The notes: generated by a model not told the origin, from the letters alone. A stretch of DNA of 64,000 bases from Liolophura sinensis (GCF_032854445.1 NC_088300.1:72392984-72456983), one strand, 5' to 3'. Numbered from the stretch's first letter, positions 26,999 through 40,776 are shown. Translations and numbers: made by a program.

Positions 26999-28113
26999 AT
27001 GAAGGCGTTAGTCATCTTTGCAGGCCTCGCCTGCTTGGCCATCGAGGTGGCGACGACTAGGGGGCATGGACCTATGGCACAGGTGAGTCTGTAGGAAGCT
27101 TGCACATTCAAAATGTATGCTCTGAACCGCATTATGAAGTTCATCTAATTTAATCATCTCATCACAAAAATATCCACGATACGTGTCATGAACGAACCAT
27201 GGATCCTGGTAAAACAGAAAGACTCACGATTTCATTATGTTTTTATAAAGAAAAGGCAGAAAAAATAAATTGACAGTGGCATTTCGTATACTTTAACTCA
27301 TTTAAATGCTTTTTAAATTCACCAATAGTATGCGCTTAACTCATAAGATATACGGAAGCACTTGACATTTTTGGAAAGATTTTTAGTTTGTCATTTTAGT
27401 ACTATTTAGCTTTGTTATCCCATTTTGTTAATCACCAGGCATCTTTGGAAAAACACATGCCACTAGCCAGGACCAGGTTGCCCCGTGCTACAGCAAGGCA
27501 AGGGCTTGAATATTTAGATGAAGAGAATGAAATAGAAGAAAACGCACTGATCGAAGCAGAAACCATAGCTATAAAGAAACGTCGGGCCGAGGAGGAAGGA
27601 GTTATGCCAGCTGAAGGACCAGGCGAAGAGGAAGGAGCTATGCCAGCTGAAGAACCAGGCGAAGAGGAAGGAGCTATGCCAGCTGAAGGACCAGGCGAAG
27701 AAGTAGCTATGCCGGGTGACGGGAAAGGCACAGACGCCGAGCCGTCGGGCACAGGGAAACGGCCATCTGGCGGGAATAAACAGCGAAAGGGAAAGCTCTG
27801 CAGACGGCGAGGAAAATGTGGGAAACGACAAAGGATGTGTATGAGAAAGAGAGGCAAACTTTGCAGACGAAAAGGTGGTAAGGCTAGAAAAGCAGGTAGG
27901 CGTGCGCGAAAATTGCAGAGACGTGGGAAGAAACGTGGGAAGAAACGTGGAGGGCGGGGACAGAAATCCCTTCAACGTGGAAAGAAGGTCCGAGGACGTG
28001 GGAAAAAGCTCAGAGGGCGTGGGAGGAATGTCCGAGGACGTGGGAGGAAGGTCCCTAAACGTGGCAAAAAATCCCGCGGGACGAAACCTCGTAGACGTGG
28101 GGGGCCATTATAA
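26999..28113 (+). CDS. gene A: secreted Glu-rich / Arg-Lys-rich cysteine precursor
   Basis: Exons are 26,999-27,082 and 27,439-28,113 (252 aa), phase 0, donor cacag|gtgagt and acceptor caccag|gc. ATG lies one base after an acceptor (tttcag|gATG), so a non-coding leader exon precedes it. Residues 1-20 form a signal peptide (hydrophobic core LVIFAGLACLAI). The next part is acidic, with three to four 12-residue EEEGAMPAEGPG-type repeats. From about residue 140 it is strongly basic with four cysteines (149, 155, 162, 170; C-x5-C-x6-C-x7-C). A tail of RGRGKK-type repeats of about eight residues follows. KKRR and GKRP are possible convertase sites. The protamine-like tail would be odd in a secreted protein, but the signal peptide argues against a nuclear role. 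It is the first of five genes with the same plan. Function is unknown; a cationic host-defence or matrix peptide is an inference. Confidence 0.8.
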
Positions 28114-28147
28114 AGCCGAATTAATGTAATTTATGATATTCTTACAT

Positions 28148-28153
28148 AATAAA
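28148..28153 (+). terminator. gene A polyadenylation signal
   Basis: AATAAA lies 35 bp after the stop codon of gene A, in cataataaagtct. Confidence 0.75.
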
Positions 28154-28159
28154 GTCTTG

Positions 28160-29700
28160 AATGTCCTATAGCGTTTGCTGATAAGATGAGTTGTCCAGAG
28201 AAATAAGGACAATAGCGTTTGTTCGAAAGTTCAGTTCGTTCAGATGTGATATTGTTTTCGTAATTCAAATGCAAGCAAGTTTCGTTTGCTACACTTTTCT
28301 GGTTATTCTGTACACGTTACTAATGATTAACATCTGAGATTAGTCAGATACTTTTCTGTAAAACATTTTTAGCATGTAAGGCTTTGTTCGTGTAGATAAA
28401 TCAAATATCGTGATTACGACAAGAAACGAGTTTCGTTTGTTTTCATGTTTCGTCAGAACCAGTGAGTTCTTCGGTTTTGTCAAGCTATGTACTGCCTTTT
28501 TAACACTAATTGCTACTCATCCTAGAGCAATGGTTTCAGAAATACACGAACAATATTTACTTCGATGGGTTTTAATCTATGCCCAACAAATTTTAACTAA
28601 TATTTCGGTGGTCGGGATTAGGGGGTAGGCAGCCGAAATATCCCGAATAAACAACCGACCTTCGTCAGGTACTTGACAAACCACTCGACTTGAAGCCCAA
28701 ACAGAGAGAGCTTGATTTGAAGACACGATCAAATTGGTCAAGGGCTTGATATTCGCCGTGAGACTTAATCGTTTCTGTTCATAAAATACTTTATCTTTGT
28801 AAAAACCGTGTATTCGGGGATATTACCGTGGAATCAGATAGGATACCTCATGAGCGTGCGAAACGGCGTTGAACTCACACATCTGTAATATCGCAAGCTT
28901 GCGGATCTGACAGTCCCAAGAATAATATTTTCATATTGTTATAGATAATCAGCGCTCTTTGGGTTGGGGGGGGGGACCTCAATGTCTAATGTCCAAATGA
29001 GACTTTCGGTCACAAGAGTAGTCTCTATTTTCATGCGCATGGTGTACATGCTTCAAGTCCTTTAATCCTCGCAGACCGCATGTAATTATTAAATTCTAAA
29101 CGTTAAATTTAAAAGACATTTTGGGGAAAAAACATGACCAAGAGAGTACGCATGTCTGGATTTTGTATTTCTTAACGTCTACTTATGTATAATGAGCCAT
29201 TCGTGTGGCGTCATACGTCTGTCAGCTTACTGTGATCATTTGTCAGCTATCACATTATCGCCGCTGTTCTGGTTTTACTCTGTGCTGTATGTCTTTCATT
29301 ATATATATTGTAGATGTATTCCTGGTTAAACCAGGATTCTGCTGGTAGGCTAAGCTTGTCCGAGGCCTGGTGGTTGTTTAACGTGATTATATGTTAAATA
29401 TGATGACAACTCAGCACTTTGAGCAACTCTAGATCAGTGGTGTGTTTTACATTGCAATTAATATAACTGCATTGCTGTTTTTACCTAATTCTGCATAAAC
29501 CATTGTGCTAGGGGGCATGTAAATTGCTACTATACATTTACATAAACAGTTAGAATTAAGCTCTGACTGATGTAAACTGAAAAGAGAACGTATTTCAGCC
29601 AGCTTTCACACTTTCGTCACTCATCTGGGTGTGCTCTATGCTGTACGTTTTTAAATGTGCGACAGGGCTTGGTTATCAATTCTCGCTCGGTAATTATTCC
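28160..29700. other. no gene recognised
   Basis: Spacer between genes A and B with short random open frames. A run of ten G occurs near 28,970. No repeat family is recognised. Confidence 0.45.
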
Positions 29701-29882
29701 TCACATTTTCCTCACCTTTCCCCTTCACCCTCATTTTGCTGGCTGATTTCGTCCACCTCACCTTTGCTGGCTGATTTCGCTCCACTTAAGTCTGGTGGCT
29801 GACTTCGTTGCCCTCACCTTTGCTGGTTGATTTCGTTCCTCAAAATCCTTGCTGGCTGATATCATTCTACCTCACCTTTGCT
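29700..29882 (+). repeat. tandem repeat of about 28-30 bp, five to six units
   Basis: The phrase ctttgctggctgatttcg recurs, separated by short variable ccacctcac-like linkers. Unit length is uneven. Confidence 0.8.
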
Positions 29883-30134
29883 TCTTAAATAAATCTGAGC
29901 TGATCACACGGGGATTAACGTGCGGGCAAAGAAACCGTCATTTCGCGGAAATGACCTTTTCCAACAAACCAATCTTGTTGTGGTTGTCTCAGTGGCAAAC
30001 TAAGCCAAGATACTGCTTCTGTATTAATTTGTTGTCACTGTCTGAAAGACATATATCTGAGCTATAGGACATATAAATATACCCTCCCGAAAAAGAAACG
30101 CATATGTATAGTACATGATGGTGACATGAAGAGG

Positions 30135-30360
30135 AATGTCAGAGATTCTGGACACTCCGTTCACATTTGGTTACAAGAGAATTATACTTATTGTATCTGA
30201 GAGTATCTAACTGAATGTGTTTGATAGAATAATCTTGGCACTCTAGTTTGTGCAGTACATGTGACGTTGATTGCAATCGTTAAATAACACATAGGATCTA
30301 ACAAATGCTACAAGGGGAGATATGTACACACCACATGCAGGACACTTCGGTATGTTGGTT
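30135..30360 (-). mobile_element. Penelope-like element fragment
   Basis: The sequence matches the segments at 21,660-21,900 and 33,235-33,470 block by block: agagattctggacactc, ggatctaacaaatgctacaa, and gatatgtacac followed by a cat-rich stretch. In the other two copies this region encodes the C-terminal part of the reverse transcriptase on the minus strand. Here only a stub remains. Confidence 0.65.
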
Positions 30361-30465
30361 GGGCAAATGTCTGTTGGTGTTTTCTTCAGAATTCAGTTTT
30401 TTCACTTCTGTAGAAGTTGTTTATTGAATTATTTTACTTTCTGGTTCAAGACTTCTAACGTTTCT

Positions 30466-30730
30466 GTGTCACAAGATGACAGTATCTCATCGTAGTCACA
30501 GGCCTACTCATCATGCTGCGTCCCTAAAACATTATGTCAAGGACACCGGTCATAGTATATTTACACTGGACAACCAACACTTTCGCATTCCTGCTGATGG
30601 TGAGCGTGAATACAGTACGACGCCAGCAAATGCATTGTATGCCTTCTGCATGACGCCATTAGGAATTGAACCGCTGACTTCTGGATCCAGCATGAAGAAT
30701 GGGGTAACCATTCAGGCTTCAGCTGAATAG
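30466..30730 (+). pseudogene. possible retroelement tail (weak)
   Basis: An open stretch reads KHYVKDTGHSIFTLDN and then TPLGIEPLTSG. Both resemble conserved pieces often seen near the end of retroelement proteins with a GIY-YIG-type tail. It lies on the strand opposite to the neighbouring Penelope-like stub. The match is from memory of motif style only and could be coincidence. Confidence 0.25.
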
Positions 30731-31980
30731 TTTTTCATACGTTAATCATGCTGGTGTCAACATGAAATATCTGACTTAAGTAACTTTGGTTTAATTCACC
30801 AAAGAATATATTCCCGAAAGCATATTAGTTTAAACATTTGTAGAGTGACTTGAGCACAATAGAACGTGCTACATCTGAAACATACATTATGATTTTTTCC
30901 GCATCCGGCAATGGAGTGAGACCACACCTAACTGTACTGTGATGTTTCCGGGAATTGTGTGCGTGTTTTGGTCAAATCATTCTTACATACTAATCTACTG
31001 CTGAAATCATGCAAGCATACACTGAAGGGGCATAACTTTGCTCTCATTCTTTGATTTAGTCATCTGATTTTGTGAACAACTGCTGTCCTACACAAATGTT
31101 TTGTAATGAGAACTAGCAAAATATTGTGTTGGATTTATTTTAATTCGATACGTACATCTTAATGACAAATTCGCAAATTCCGATTTTCATGAACGGTGAT
31201 GATACATAACAGACTGTTTGCTGGGTATAATAAGGCTTTCATCAGAGTCTTTGTCACATCGCCATAATCTCCATGTACTATATATGACATTTGTAAAAAC
31301 ATCACATTTATTGGATGAATTTAAGCGCCACAATAGTGAGAATAGTATTATGTCCCCCTCCCCCCATCATCCCCCCCTTAAGAAAACCCCAAATCCTCCC
31401 AACAGACTTTACAGAAAAACAGAAAAACATAAACAACAAAAAATAAATAAAATAAAAAAATGAAATAACTGCAATAATATCTTTGGCCTTTTGAGGACGC
31501 CACAGTCATATAACGGTTTTATTACAGCTGTGTACTAATATGTGAATCAACCTTGGATTGGTGGTGCATTGATATATACAACAAATGTGCGAAAAATGTT
31601 CAGTTTTTAAGCAAGAGATTTAAAAAAGCTAAGTGTAAAACGTTACATAATGTCTATGCTGTCATTGAAACCAAAGCTATAATATTCAGTGTCACATTTT
31701 CCACACTCAGAATGCTTTGTCTCTATCACTTCTCTAAAATTACAAAACCCTTTTCAGTAGTTAAATTCAGCTAAATTTTAAACCTGCATATATCACACAA
31801 AGCAGCTTAGTCACCGTTGTATAGCGTTTATTTTCTCTGTGTTATCATCAGGAAGCCTACTCCTTTTGCGCATAAAAAACGTTACACACAAAGGACGAAA
31901 AACAGAAGAAGAAAGAAACAAAAGAGGAAGACAGATAGAAATCTAGCACGTTTTTAAGAGACGTTAATTAGGGAGCGCCT
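30731..31980. other. no gene recognised
   Basis: AT-rich spacer with a C-rich patch at 31,350-31,400. No coding or repeat feature is recognised. Confidence 0.45.
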
Positions 31981-31987
31981 GCTAGAG

Positions 31988-32032
31988 TATATATACAGAT
32001 CTCATGTTGTACAAAGAAACCAAAAGAGGAAG
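31988..32032 (+). promoter_or_regulatory. gene B core promoter and leader exon
   Basis: The TATA box tatatata is at 31,988-31,995. A short A-rich leader ends at 32,032 with the donor ggaag|gtaagt. The start site is not clear: a start about 30 bp from the TATA gives a leader of about 15 nt. The layout parallels genes A, C, D and E. A 3-kb intron follows. Confidence 0.5.
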
Positions 32033-33222
32033 GTAAGTCAAGTACTTCTGCTCACATTTAACCGTTCTTTAACAATAGAGTTTTCTAGATAATTGTAGCA
32101 ATGACTACATTTTCCTCTAATCAAGGCTGTTCCAATAGAGGAGTTTTGAGTTCGAACACTTTTGTCGCTAAAGTTAAAAACAGTTCTACTCTATCATCTA
32201 ACTTGTGAAAATTGTTGGTCAGCCTTTGCTGACATTAATTTACAGATGATTTATTTTACCATGTTGCAGAAAAACAAATGTCACCTCGTTCTTTTAAACA
32301 AGTCTCAAGTTCACAAACGCTACCGTTCAGCTCTTCAATTTTCTCCATTGATCGTATACTCTAAATAAAGTTTTGTGAAACTTTTAGGTTTCATATTGAA
32401 GGTGATGAATAATAGTTACCTAACGTTTTGTCTGGTCACACGGTACCTTTCAAGATGATTGGCAACTCCCCTATCGGTGATGCCGCATGCTTGTATAAGA
32501 GGCCTGTGGGTTTGGACGTTTGACATGTCTTTCAAAACTAGAATCCGACTCAGAAAATGTCAGATATGGATAATAGTGTTAAATATAAGCATCAAGTCCG
32601 ACATTCCTATACCATTCGTAGTCCGTAAAGGGCGTTCCAAGTCTATAATCGCAAGATCCATTTCCACAACAACGTTTAACACTAACTCCCGAAGACAAAG
32701 GTATGTAAGAAATTATACAAATAAGAAATAAAGCCGGTAGCACACAAGAGAGAAGCGGTCATCAGTTTTCAATGATGCCGGGCAGACAATGAATATTCCA
32801 GGCATGAATTCCATATCAAAGTTCAAATTCGTAGTCCGTGAATGAGTTCCATGTCAAATAACAGCTAAACAACTATCTCAGTCGCGCTTTCATTGCAACT
32901 GTTCATAAAGGCATCATGCTGATGTAATTAGCATGGCTACCTTTACGGCCCCTAGCCCCAGGTTAAGCGGTATTAGATACAGTTTGAAAATGACGAGCGT
33001 TACAGACTCTAACCGATCAGATTATGATTCAAAAGTAACGGACGATTACGTCTTTCCCGTAAATATGTAAAGATCTCATGCTACAAGAGGCGCCATCTAT
33101 GATGTTAAACATGACATACAAGATAAACGGTTACACTGGGCAACCAGCGCCATCTATGTTATTTAATACCATGTACGTGATAGATATGTACATAGGGATA
33201 ACAGCGCCGTCTATGTGGTTGA

Positions 33223-33960
33223 TCACAATGCAGATCGCCAGAGATTCTGAAGGCTCTGTCCATACCTGCCAACGAGAGTGTTATATTCATTGTAAAATTT
33301 GAGAAACTTAGAATGAAGGCGTTTGATGGAGTATCCTTGACAAACTAGTTTTTGAACTAGCAACTTGTGACGCAGATTAAAGTCATCACAATTAACGCAA
33401 GATCTGACAAATGCTACAAGGCGAGATATGTATACGCCATATGCAGAACCCTTTGGTATATTGCTATCTAAATAAGGATAATTTACAATATCAAAATTGA
33501 AATTATCCCTTTTGTCGTAAAGGCGGCGTGAAAGGAGACCTTGTCCGTCTTTGTACAGATATAGATCCAAATAAGATGTACCCTCAGGACTATCTGTTGT
33601 CTCCTTTAAATCCAACGCTCTCGTAAGTAGGGTTGACAAGAGTTTGGTGGTACAGCTTCTTGAACCTGCAATAAATCGAGCCTTGTATAGGGATTTATGC
33701 ATTTTAGGAATCCAGTAAAGTTGTGGTATTTCTGTGTATTACCAGGAATTAACAGAATAACATTTACCAGTCAGTGAGGGAATAAAAATGGCGGATGTAT
33801 CAAATGATGGACATGTAAGACAATTGGTATGTCCACATTTGGAAATAGTTAAATGTTTGCTTTGGGAATTCAATGTCAAACAATCGTTCAGTTGGATAGA
33901 ACAAGGTTTGGTGGAAATACCATGTTTAATGCTCTCAAATATATTCGGTATAACACTGTG
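33223..33960 (-). mobile_element. Penelope-like element, internally deleted
   Basis: Minus-strand reading starts with a cysteine-rich block (CGHTNCLTCPSF, near 33,830). After one stop it continues as QLYWIPKMHKSLYKARFIAG, the start of a Penelope-like reverse transcriptase. It then jumps to the thumb region (SRRLYDKRDNFNFDIVNYPY, then AYGVYISRLV). The catalytic palm with YIDD is missing. A C-terminal-type Cys block ahead of the reverse transcriptase may mean a tandem copy joined by deletion. It sits inside intron 1 of gene B. Confidence 0.75.
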
Positions 33961-34269
33961 TAAAAAACCCCATCATTTTCTATTGTTACACTGCTGTACT
34001 TGTGAACTACATATTCGCTTTACGAGAACAACTTTCAAAGAAACAGTAACATACCGGCATGAGAGAAAGGGTTAAAAGAGTTCATTCCTTATAACTGCTT
34101 GGTTGGCCGCACAGTGTAACCCATACGTGTAGACAAACTTAATATTTAGTGTAAAATGATTTAGTATCCCTGTAACTTGATTGCTCTACCTTGTTTTCTT
34201 TTTGTTAACAAAGCCTTAACTGAACAATACCCATATTTTGGTGTCCAATAAAACAAATTTTTTTTTGAA

Positions 34270-34858
34270 TGAAACTTACAATCAGAAAATGTGTCATGAG
34301 TATGCAATCTATAAGAAAATGTGTCATGTGTATGCAACCTATAAGAAAACGTGTCATGTGTATGCAACCTATTAGGAAAAGTCTCATGTGTATGCAACCT
34401 ATAAGAAAATGTGTCATGTGTATGCAACCTATAAGAAAATGTGTCATGTGTATGCAATCTATAAGAAAATGTGTCATGACTGCAACCTATAAGAAAATGT
34501 GTCATGTATATGCAATCTACAAGAAAATGTGCCATGTGTATGCAATCTATAAGAAAATGTGTCATGAGTATGCAAAATATAAGAAAATGTGTAATGTGTA
34601 TCCAATCTATAAGAAAATGTGTCATGTGTATGCGACCTATGAGAAAACGTGTCATTTGTATGCAATCTATAAGAAAATGTGCCATGTGCGTGCAATCTAT
34701 GGGAAAACGTGCCATGTGTATGCAACCTATGAGAAAATGTGCCATGTGCATGCAAAATATAAGAAAACGTGTCATGTGTATGTAACCTATAAGAAAATGT
34801 GTCATGTGTATGCAATCTATGAGAAAATGTGTCTTATGTATGCAGACTATGGAAAACT
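34270..34858 (+). repeat. 30-bp minisatellite in gene B intron 1
   Basis: About 20 units of 30 bp contain gtgtcatgtgtatgcaacct and then ataagaaaat. One unit near 34,471 is 28 bp and shifts the phase. As 30 is divisible by three, frames stay open on both strands (for example a KKMCHVYAIY decamer on plus). The array ends about 155 bp before the signal-peptide exon of gene B. Confidence 0.95.
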
Positions 34859-35014
34859 ATGATCAGCAGTCTTCCTTATGCTTTTCTCGTTACAAATTTT
34901 AGAGCAGAAATCAGAAAGACGATAGTTAAAAGGCAAACACAAATTCGTTTTCTGTAGACGCAAACAATTTTCTTAATGACCAACACTTTTTCTGTTTTTT
35001 TTTCTTCTTTTAGG

Positions 35015-35674
35015 ATGAAGACGTTTACAGTCGTCGTCGTCCTCATAGTAACTGGCATCTCAGTGATCAACGTATTGGCGGTTAGTGTGCAAAAATCATC
35101 ACAAATGGTAAATGTCTGGGTGATATGTATGTAGGTTCTTACAACCGCTTGGAAACTAGGCTCAGGCTCAAATCCGACCTGGGACAAGGAATTTGTAGAT
35201 TCACCCACTCTCAGTCATAGTGGAACCTTTCCACGTGAAGCGGCAATGTATATTATTTATTTTATTCTTTTAATCAGTGGGATAAATGAAGCGGTAGTTC
35301 AAACAGCCATCATCACAATAGCCATATATTTAAAAGGCTGTACAATGGATGAATGTTGTGCTAAACCTAGTATATCACTAGTGTAAGCACGTTGAATGCT
35401 TTGACATGAAGCTTGAATACATTTATACTACCAGGCAAGAAGCCAGAATAAAAATACTGGGAGCCAGAGTCGACGGGCACAAAGCGTCGGCAGTGCAGTA
35501 CAAATCAAGAGCCGACAGTTAGAGAGTCATAAGCAACAGACACAGAGCCAGAAGAAACAGAAGCAGACCCAGATGAAACAACAAAAAAGCCACACCCAAG
35601 AAAACCGGAGCCGGAAGCAACAAGGACATGGTCAGAGGACACCACCGCAACAGAAAAGACAAGAAACGCAATGA
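35015..35674 (+). CDS. gene B: small secreted Gln/Lys/Arg-rich peptide
   Basis: Exons are 35,015-35,107 and 35,435-35,674 (110 aa). The acceptor cttttag|gATG precedes the start, the donor is caaatg|gtaaat and the acceptor is ctaccag|gc, in phase 0. Residues 1-22 form a signal peptide (VVVVLIVTGISVINVLA). The mature part of about 88 residues is rich in Gln, Ser, Lys and Arg (for example QSQKKQKQTQMKQQ). It has no cysteine and almost no acidic residues. It lacks the Glu-rich segment of A, C and E, so family membership rests on gene layout and the MKTF-type signal exon. Dibasic pairs near the end (QQKRQ) could be cleaved. A 30-bp minisatellite and a Penelope-like remnant occupy intron 1. It may be an old decayed member; the last exon is open for 80 codons. 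Function is unknown. Confidence 0.6.
35151..35275 (+). repeat. SINE-like fragment, family C
   Basis: The blocks ggctcaaatccgacctggga, ggaatttgtagattcaccc and ctctcagtcatagtgg match the segment at 2.43-2.55 kb in order. It lies in intron 2 of gene B. Confidence 0.5.
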
Positions 35675-35931
35675 AATCAGAGCCAGAGGCAACATGGAGT
35701 TAAAAACAAAAGAAATATTAGAGAAACCTACAACTGAAGAAGACACGCATTAAGCATATTTGCTCCATTTCTTCATGACATGTTAAAATTATATGAAAAG
35801 TACATGTAAACATAAATACAGATAAAAGTAAGATTATTCTTGAATTTTTAAACTTAAAAGATGTTGGAATCATGCAGCCCCTAGCTAGACGTCTTTCCAA
35901 AGATTGACATATTTAGTTGGAAATAAAGTTC

Positions 35932-35937
35932 GACAGA
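35932..35937 (+). terminator. candidate gene B polyadenylation signal
   Basis: AATAAA in tggaaataaagttc is the first clear signal after the gene B stop, 258 bp downstream. Confidence 0.45.
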
Positions 35938-35964
35938 TGCGTATGGGTACATTTATATTTATAG

Positions 35965-36199
35965 TGGTTAGCGCGCTAGCGCAGCGTGATGACCCAGGAG
36001 CCTCTAACCAATGCGGTCTCTGTGAGTTCAAGTCCAGCTCATGCTGGCATCCTCTCCGGCCGTAAGTGGGAAGGTCTTCCAGCAACCTGCGGATGGTCGT
36101 GGGTTTCCCCCGGACCGTGCCCGGTTTCCACCCACCGTAATGCTGGCCGCCGTCGTATAAGTGAAATATTCTTGATTACGGCGTAAAACACCCATCAAA

Positions 36200-36238
<39 letters not shown>

Positions 36239-36243
36239 ATATT
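35965..36243 (+). repeat. SINE family A, full-length, young-looking
   Basis: The head is ggttagcgcgctagcgcagc with the B box gagttcaagtccagctca. The full body follows (aagtgggaaggtcttccagc, ggtcgtgggtttcccccgga, gtaatgctggccgccgtcgt, ggcgtaaaacacccatcaaa) and the copy ends in at least eleven aaat units. The long uninterrupted tail suggests a recent insertion. It lies 290 bp after the stop of gene B. Confidence 0.92.
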
Positions 36244-36299
36244 TAAATATTTATAGTGGTAACTACATATTACCGTTTAGCTACCATTGTTCTTTTCGT

Positions 36300-37546
36300 C
36301 TCTTTGTATCATACAAGGTGTTGGTTCAGTCCCAAGCGCGGACCTACGAGGTGCTGGTTAAGTCCCAGCCTCGCACATACCAGGTGCTGGTTCAGTCCCA
36401 AGAATGGACATACGAGGTGTTGGTTCATTCCCACCTTTGCACATACGAGGTGCTTTCAGTCCCAGACTCGTTAGCACGATGTGCTGGTTCAATCAAAGGC
36501 GCGGACATACCAGGTGGTGATTCAGTCCCATGGGCGGAAGTACAAGGTGCTGGTTCAGTCCCAGCCTCGAACATACTAGGTGTTGGTTCAACCTCAGCCT
36601 CGCACATACGAGGTGGTGATTCAGTCCCATGGGCGGAAGTACATGGTGCTGGTTCAGTCCCAGCCTCGCACATACTAGGTGTTGGTTCAACCTCAGCCTC
36701 GCACATACGAGGTGGTGATTCAGTCCCAGCCTCGCACATACAAGGTGTTGGTTCAGTTCGAGCTTCGCACATACTAGGTGCTGGTTCAGTTCAAGATTCG
36801 CACATACTAGGTGCTGGTTCAGTTCAAGCTTCGCACATACTAGGTGTTGGTTCTGTCCCAGCCTTGCACATACCAGGTGCTGGTTCAGTCCCAGATTCGA
36901 TAGCATAATGTGCTGGTTCAATCAAAAGCGCAGATGCTGGTTCAGTTCAAGCTTCGCACATGCGAGGGGCTGGTTCAGTCCCAGGGACGGACATACAAGG
37001 TATTGATTTAGCCCCAGCCTCGGACATACAACGTGCTGGTTCAGTCCCAGGGACGGACATACAAGGTATTGGTTTAGCCCCATGCGCGGTCATACGAGGT
37101 GCTGGTTCAGTTAAAGCGTTGGGCAAAGCAGATGTAGCTTCATCCCAGACGCGAAACATACGAGATGCCTGTTCAGTCCCAAGGACGGACATACAAGGTG
37201 CTGGTTCAGTCTCAGACTCGTTAGTACGATGTGCTGGTTCACTCCCATTCCCAGAAATAAGAGGTGCCTTTTCACTCCCATTCTCAAACATACAAAGGAC
37301 TGGTTCAGTCCCATTCTCGAACACACGAGCTGTTGGTTCAGTCCCAGGCGCGGACATATAAGGCGCAAACATACCAGGTGCTGGCTCAGTCCCATTCTGG
37401 AACACAGGAGATGCTGGTTCAGTCCCAGCCTCGTTAGAACGAGGTGCTGATTTAGTCCCAGCCTAGGATATACGTCGTGTAGGCCCAAGGTGATGGTTCA
37501 GTCCCAGGCGCGGACATACCAAGTGTTGGGTCAGTCTCAGCTTCGT
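36300..37546 (+). repeat. 33-bp minisatellite, left block
   Basis: Around 37 units of 33 bp contain ggtgctggttcagtcccagc and cgcacatac. Substitutions are frequent but unit length is mostly preserved. Long frames therefore remain open on both strands (GAGSVPASHIL on plus, MCEAGTEPAP on minus). No signal peptide, splice or start context supports a gene. Confidence 0.95.
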
Positions 37547-37905
37547 TAGCACAGGATAGCTCAGCTGGTATAACGTCAGCTGCGGGGGCGGTAGATCCAG
37601 AGTCAATCCTGAGTCAAGTCACACTGAAAAGCTTAAAAGAGGAAGTTGTAAATTCCTCGCTTGGAATTCAGCATTAAGGGGATAGTGCAATGACTGGTTG
37701 ACCCGTATCAGTGTAATGGCTTGGGTTGGAAAGCTTACTTTCCTTCAGTAAGTTGTCTCAGTGAAGCAGCACTAGATAAACGAAAGGTCGAAATCCGTCC
37801 TGCAACAAGGAGGCACATTATATATACGCTAAGGACTAAGGAATACGCTCCGTCGTCAGATGACCGAAAAATTGTTAAAAAATTGTCAAGCACTTATTCA
37901 CTCGC
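37547..37905 (+). repeat. SINE family B inserted in the 33-bp minisatellite
   Basis: The tRNA-like head is gatagctcagctggtataac, and cggtagatccagagtcaatc covers the B-box region. The body continues with aattcctcgcttggaattca, gcattaaggggatagtgcaa, ggttgacccgtatcagtgta and aggttgtctcagtgaagca-like text. The 9-bp string tagcacagg occurs at 37,547-37,555 and again at 37,906-37,914. It flanks the element as a probable target-site duplication, and the array resumes straight after it. Confidence 0.8.
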
Positions 37906-38205
37906 TAGCACAGGGTGCTGGTTCAGTCCCAGTCTGGGACATACACGTTGCTGGTTCGGTCTCAGTCTCGTTAGCACAAGGTGCTGGGTCAGTCCCAGCC
38001 TCGTTAGCACAAGGTGCTGGTTCAGTTCCAGCCTCGTTAGCACAAGGTGCTGGTTCAGTCCTAGCCTTGTTAGCACAAGGTGCTGGTTCAGCACCAGGGG
38101 CGGACATACGAGGGACTGGTTCAGTCCCAGTCTCGTTAGCACAAGGTGCTGGTTCAGTACCAGGAGCGGACATACGAGGGGCTGGTTCTGTAGCACATGG
38201 GGATA
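37906..38205 (+). repeat. 33-bp minisatellite, right block
   Basis: About nine units continue the left block in the same orientation, with cctcgttagcacaaggtgct as a common variant. The two blocks were one array before the SINE inserted. Confidence 0.95.
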
Positions 38206-40509
<2,304 letters not shown>

Positions 40510-40776
40510 TGTAGTCATAGGTGTATCTGGTTGCAAAATGGTTTGCATCGACTGTTTACATGCACTACACTTTTCATGAAACTATATGTGATTTGCACAG
40601 TGTCGCTTTAGTAACAAGTAACATTTGGATGCTATTTGTTAATTTTTCACCAGCCTGTGGTATTTCCTTCTCGATCACAAAAAAATGCATTTACGTCGGA
40701 CGCGCTTAACAATCGGAGCAGGAACATCCCGTGGATGTAGTAGAGTGCCCGGTAATTACCCACATATCGGGACGGC

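Noticed and set aside
34161-34862. Long open frames on both strands with Cys/His/Met-rich decamer repeats
   Set aside because: They are produced by the 30-bp minisatellite. Frames on opposite strands are equally open, which points to unit length rather than coding.
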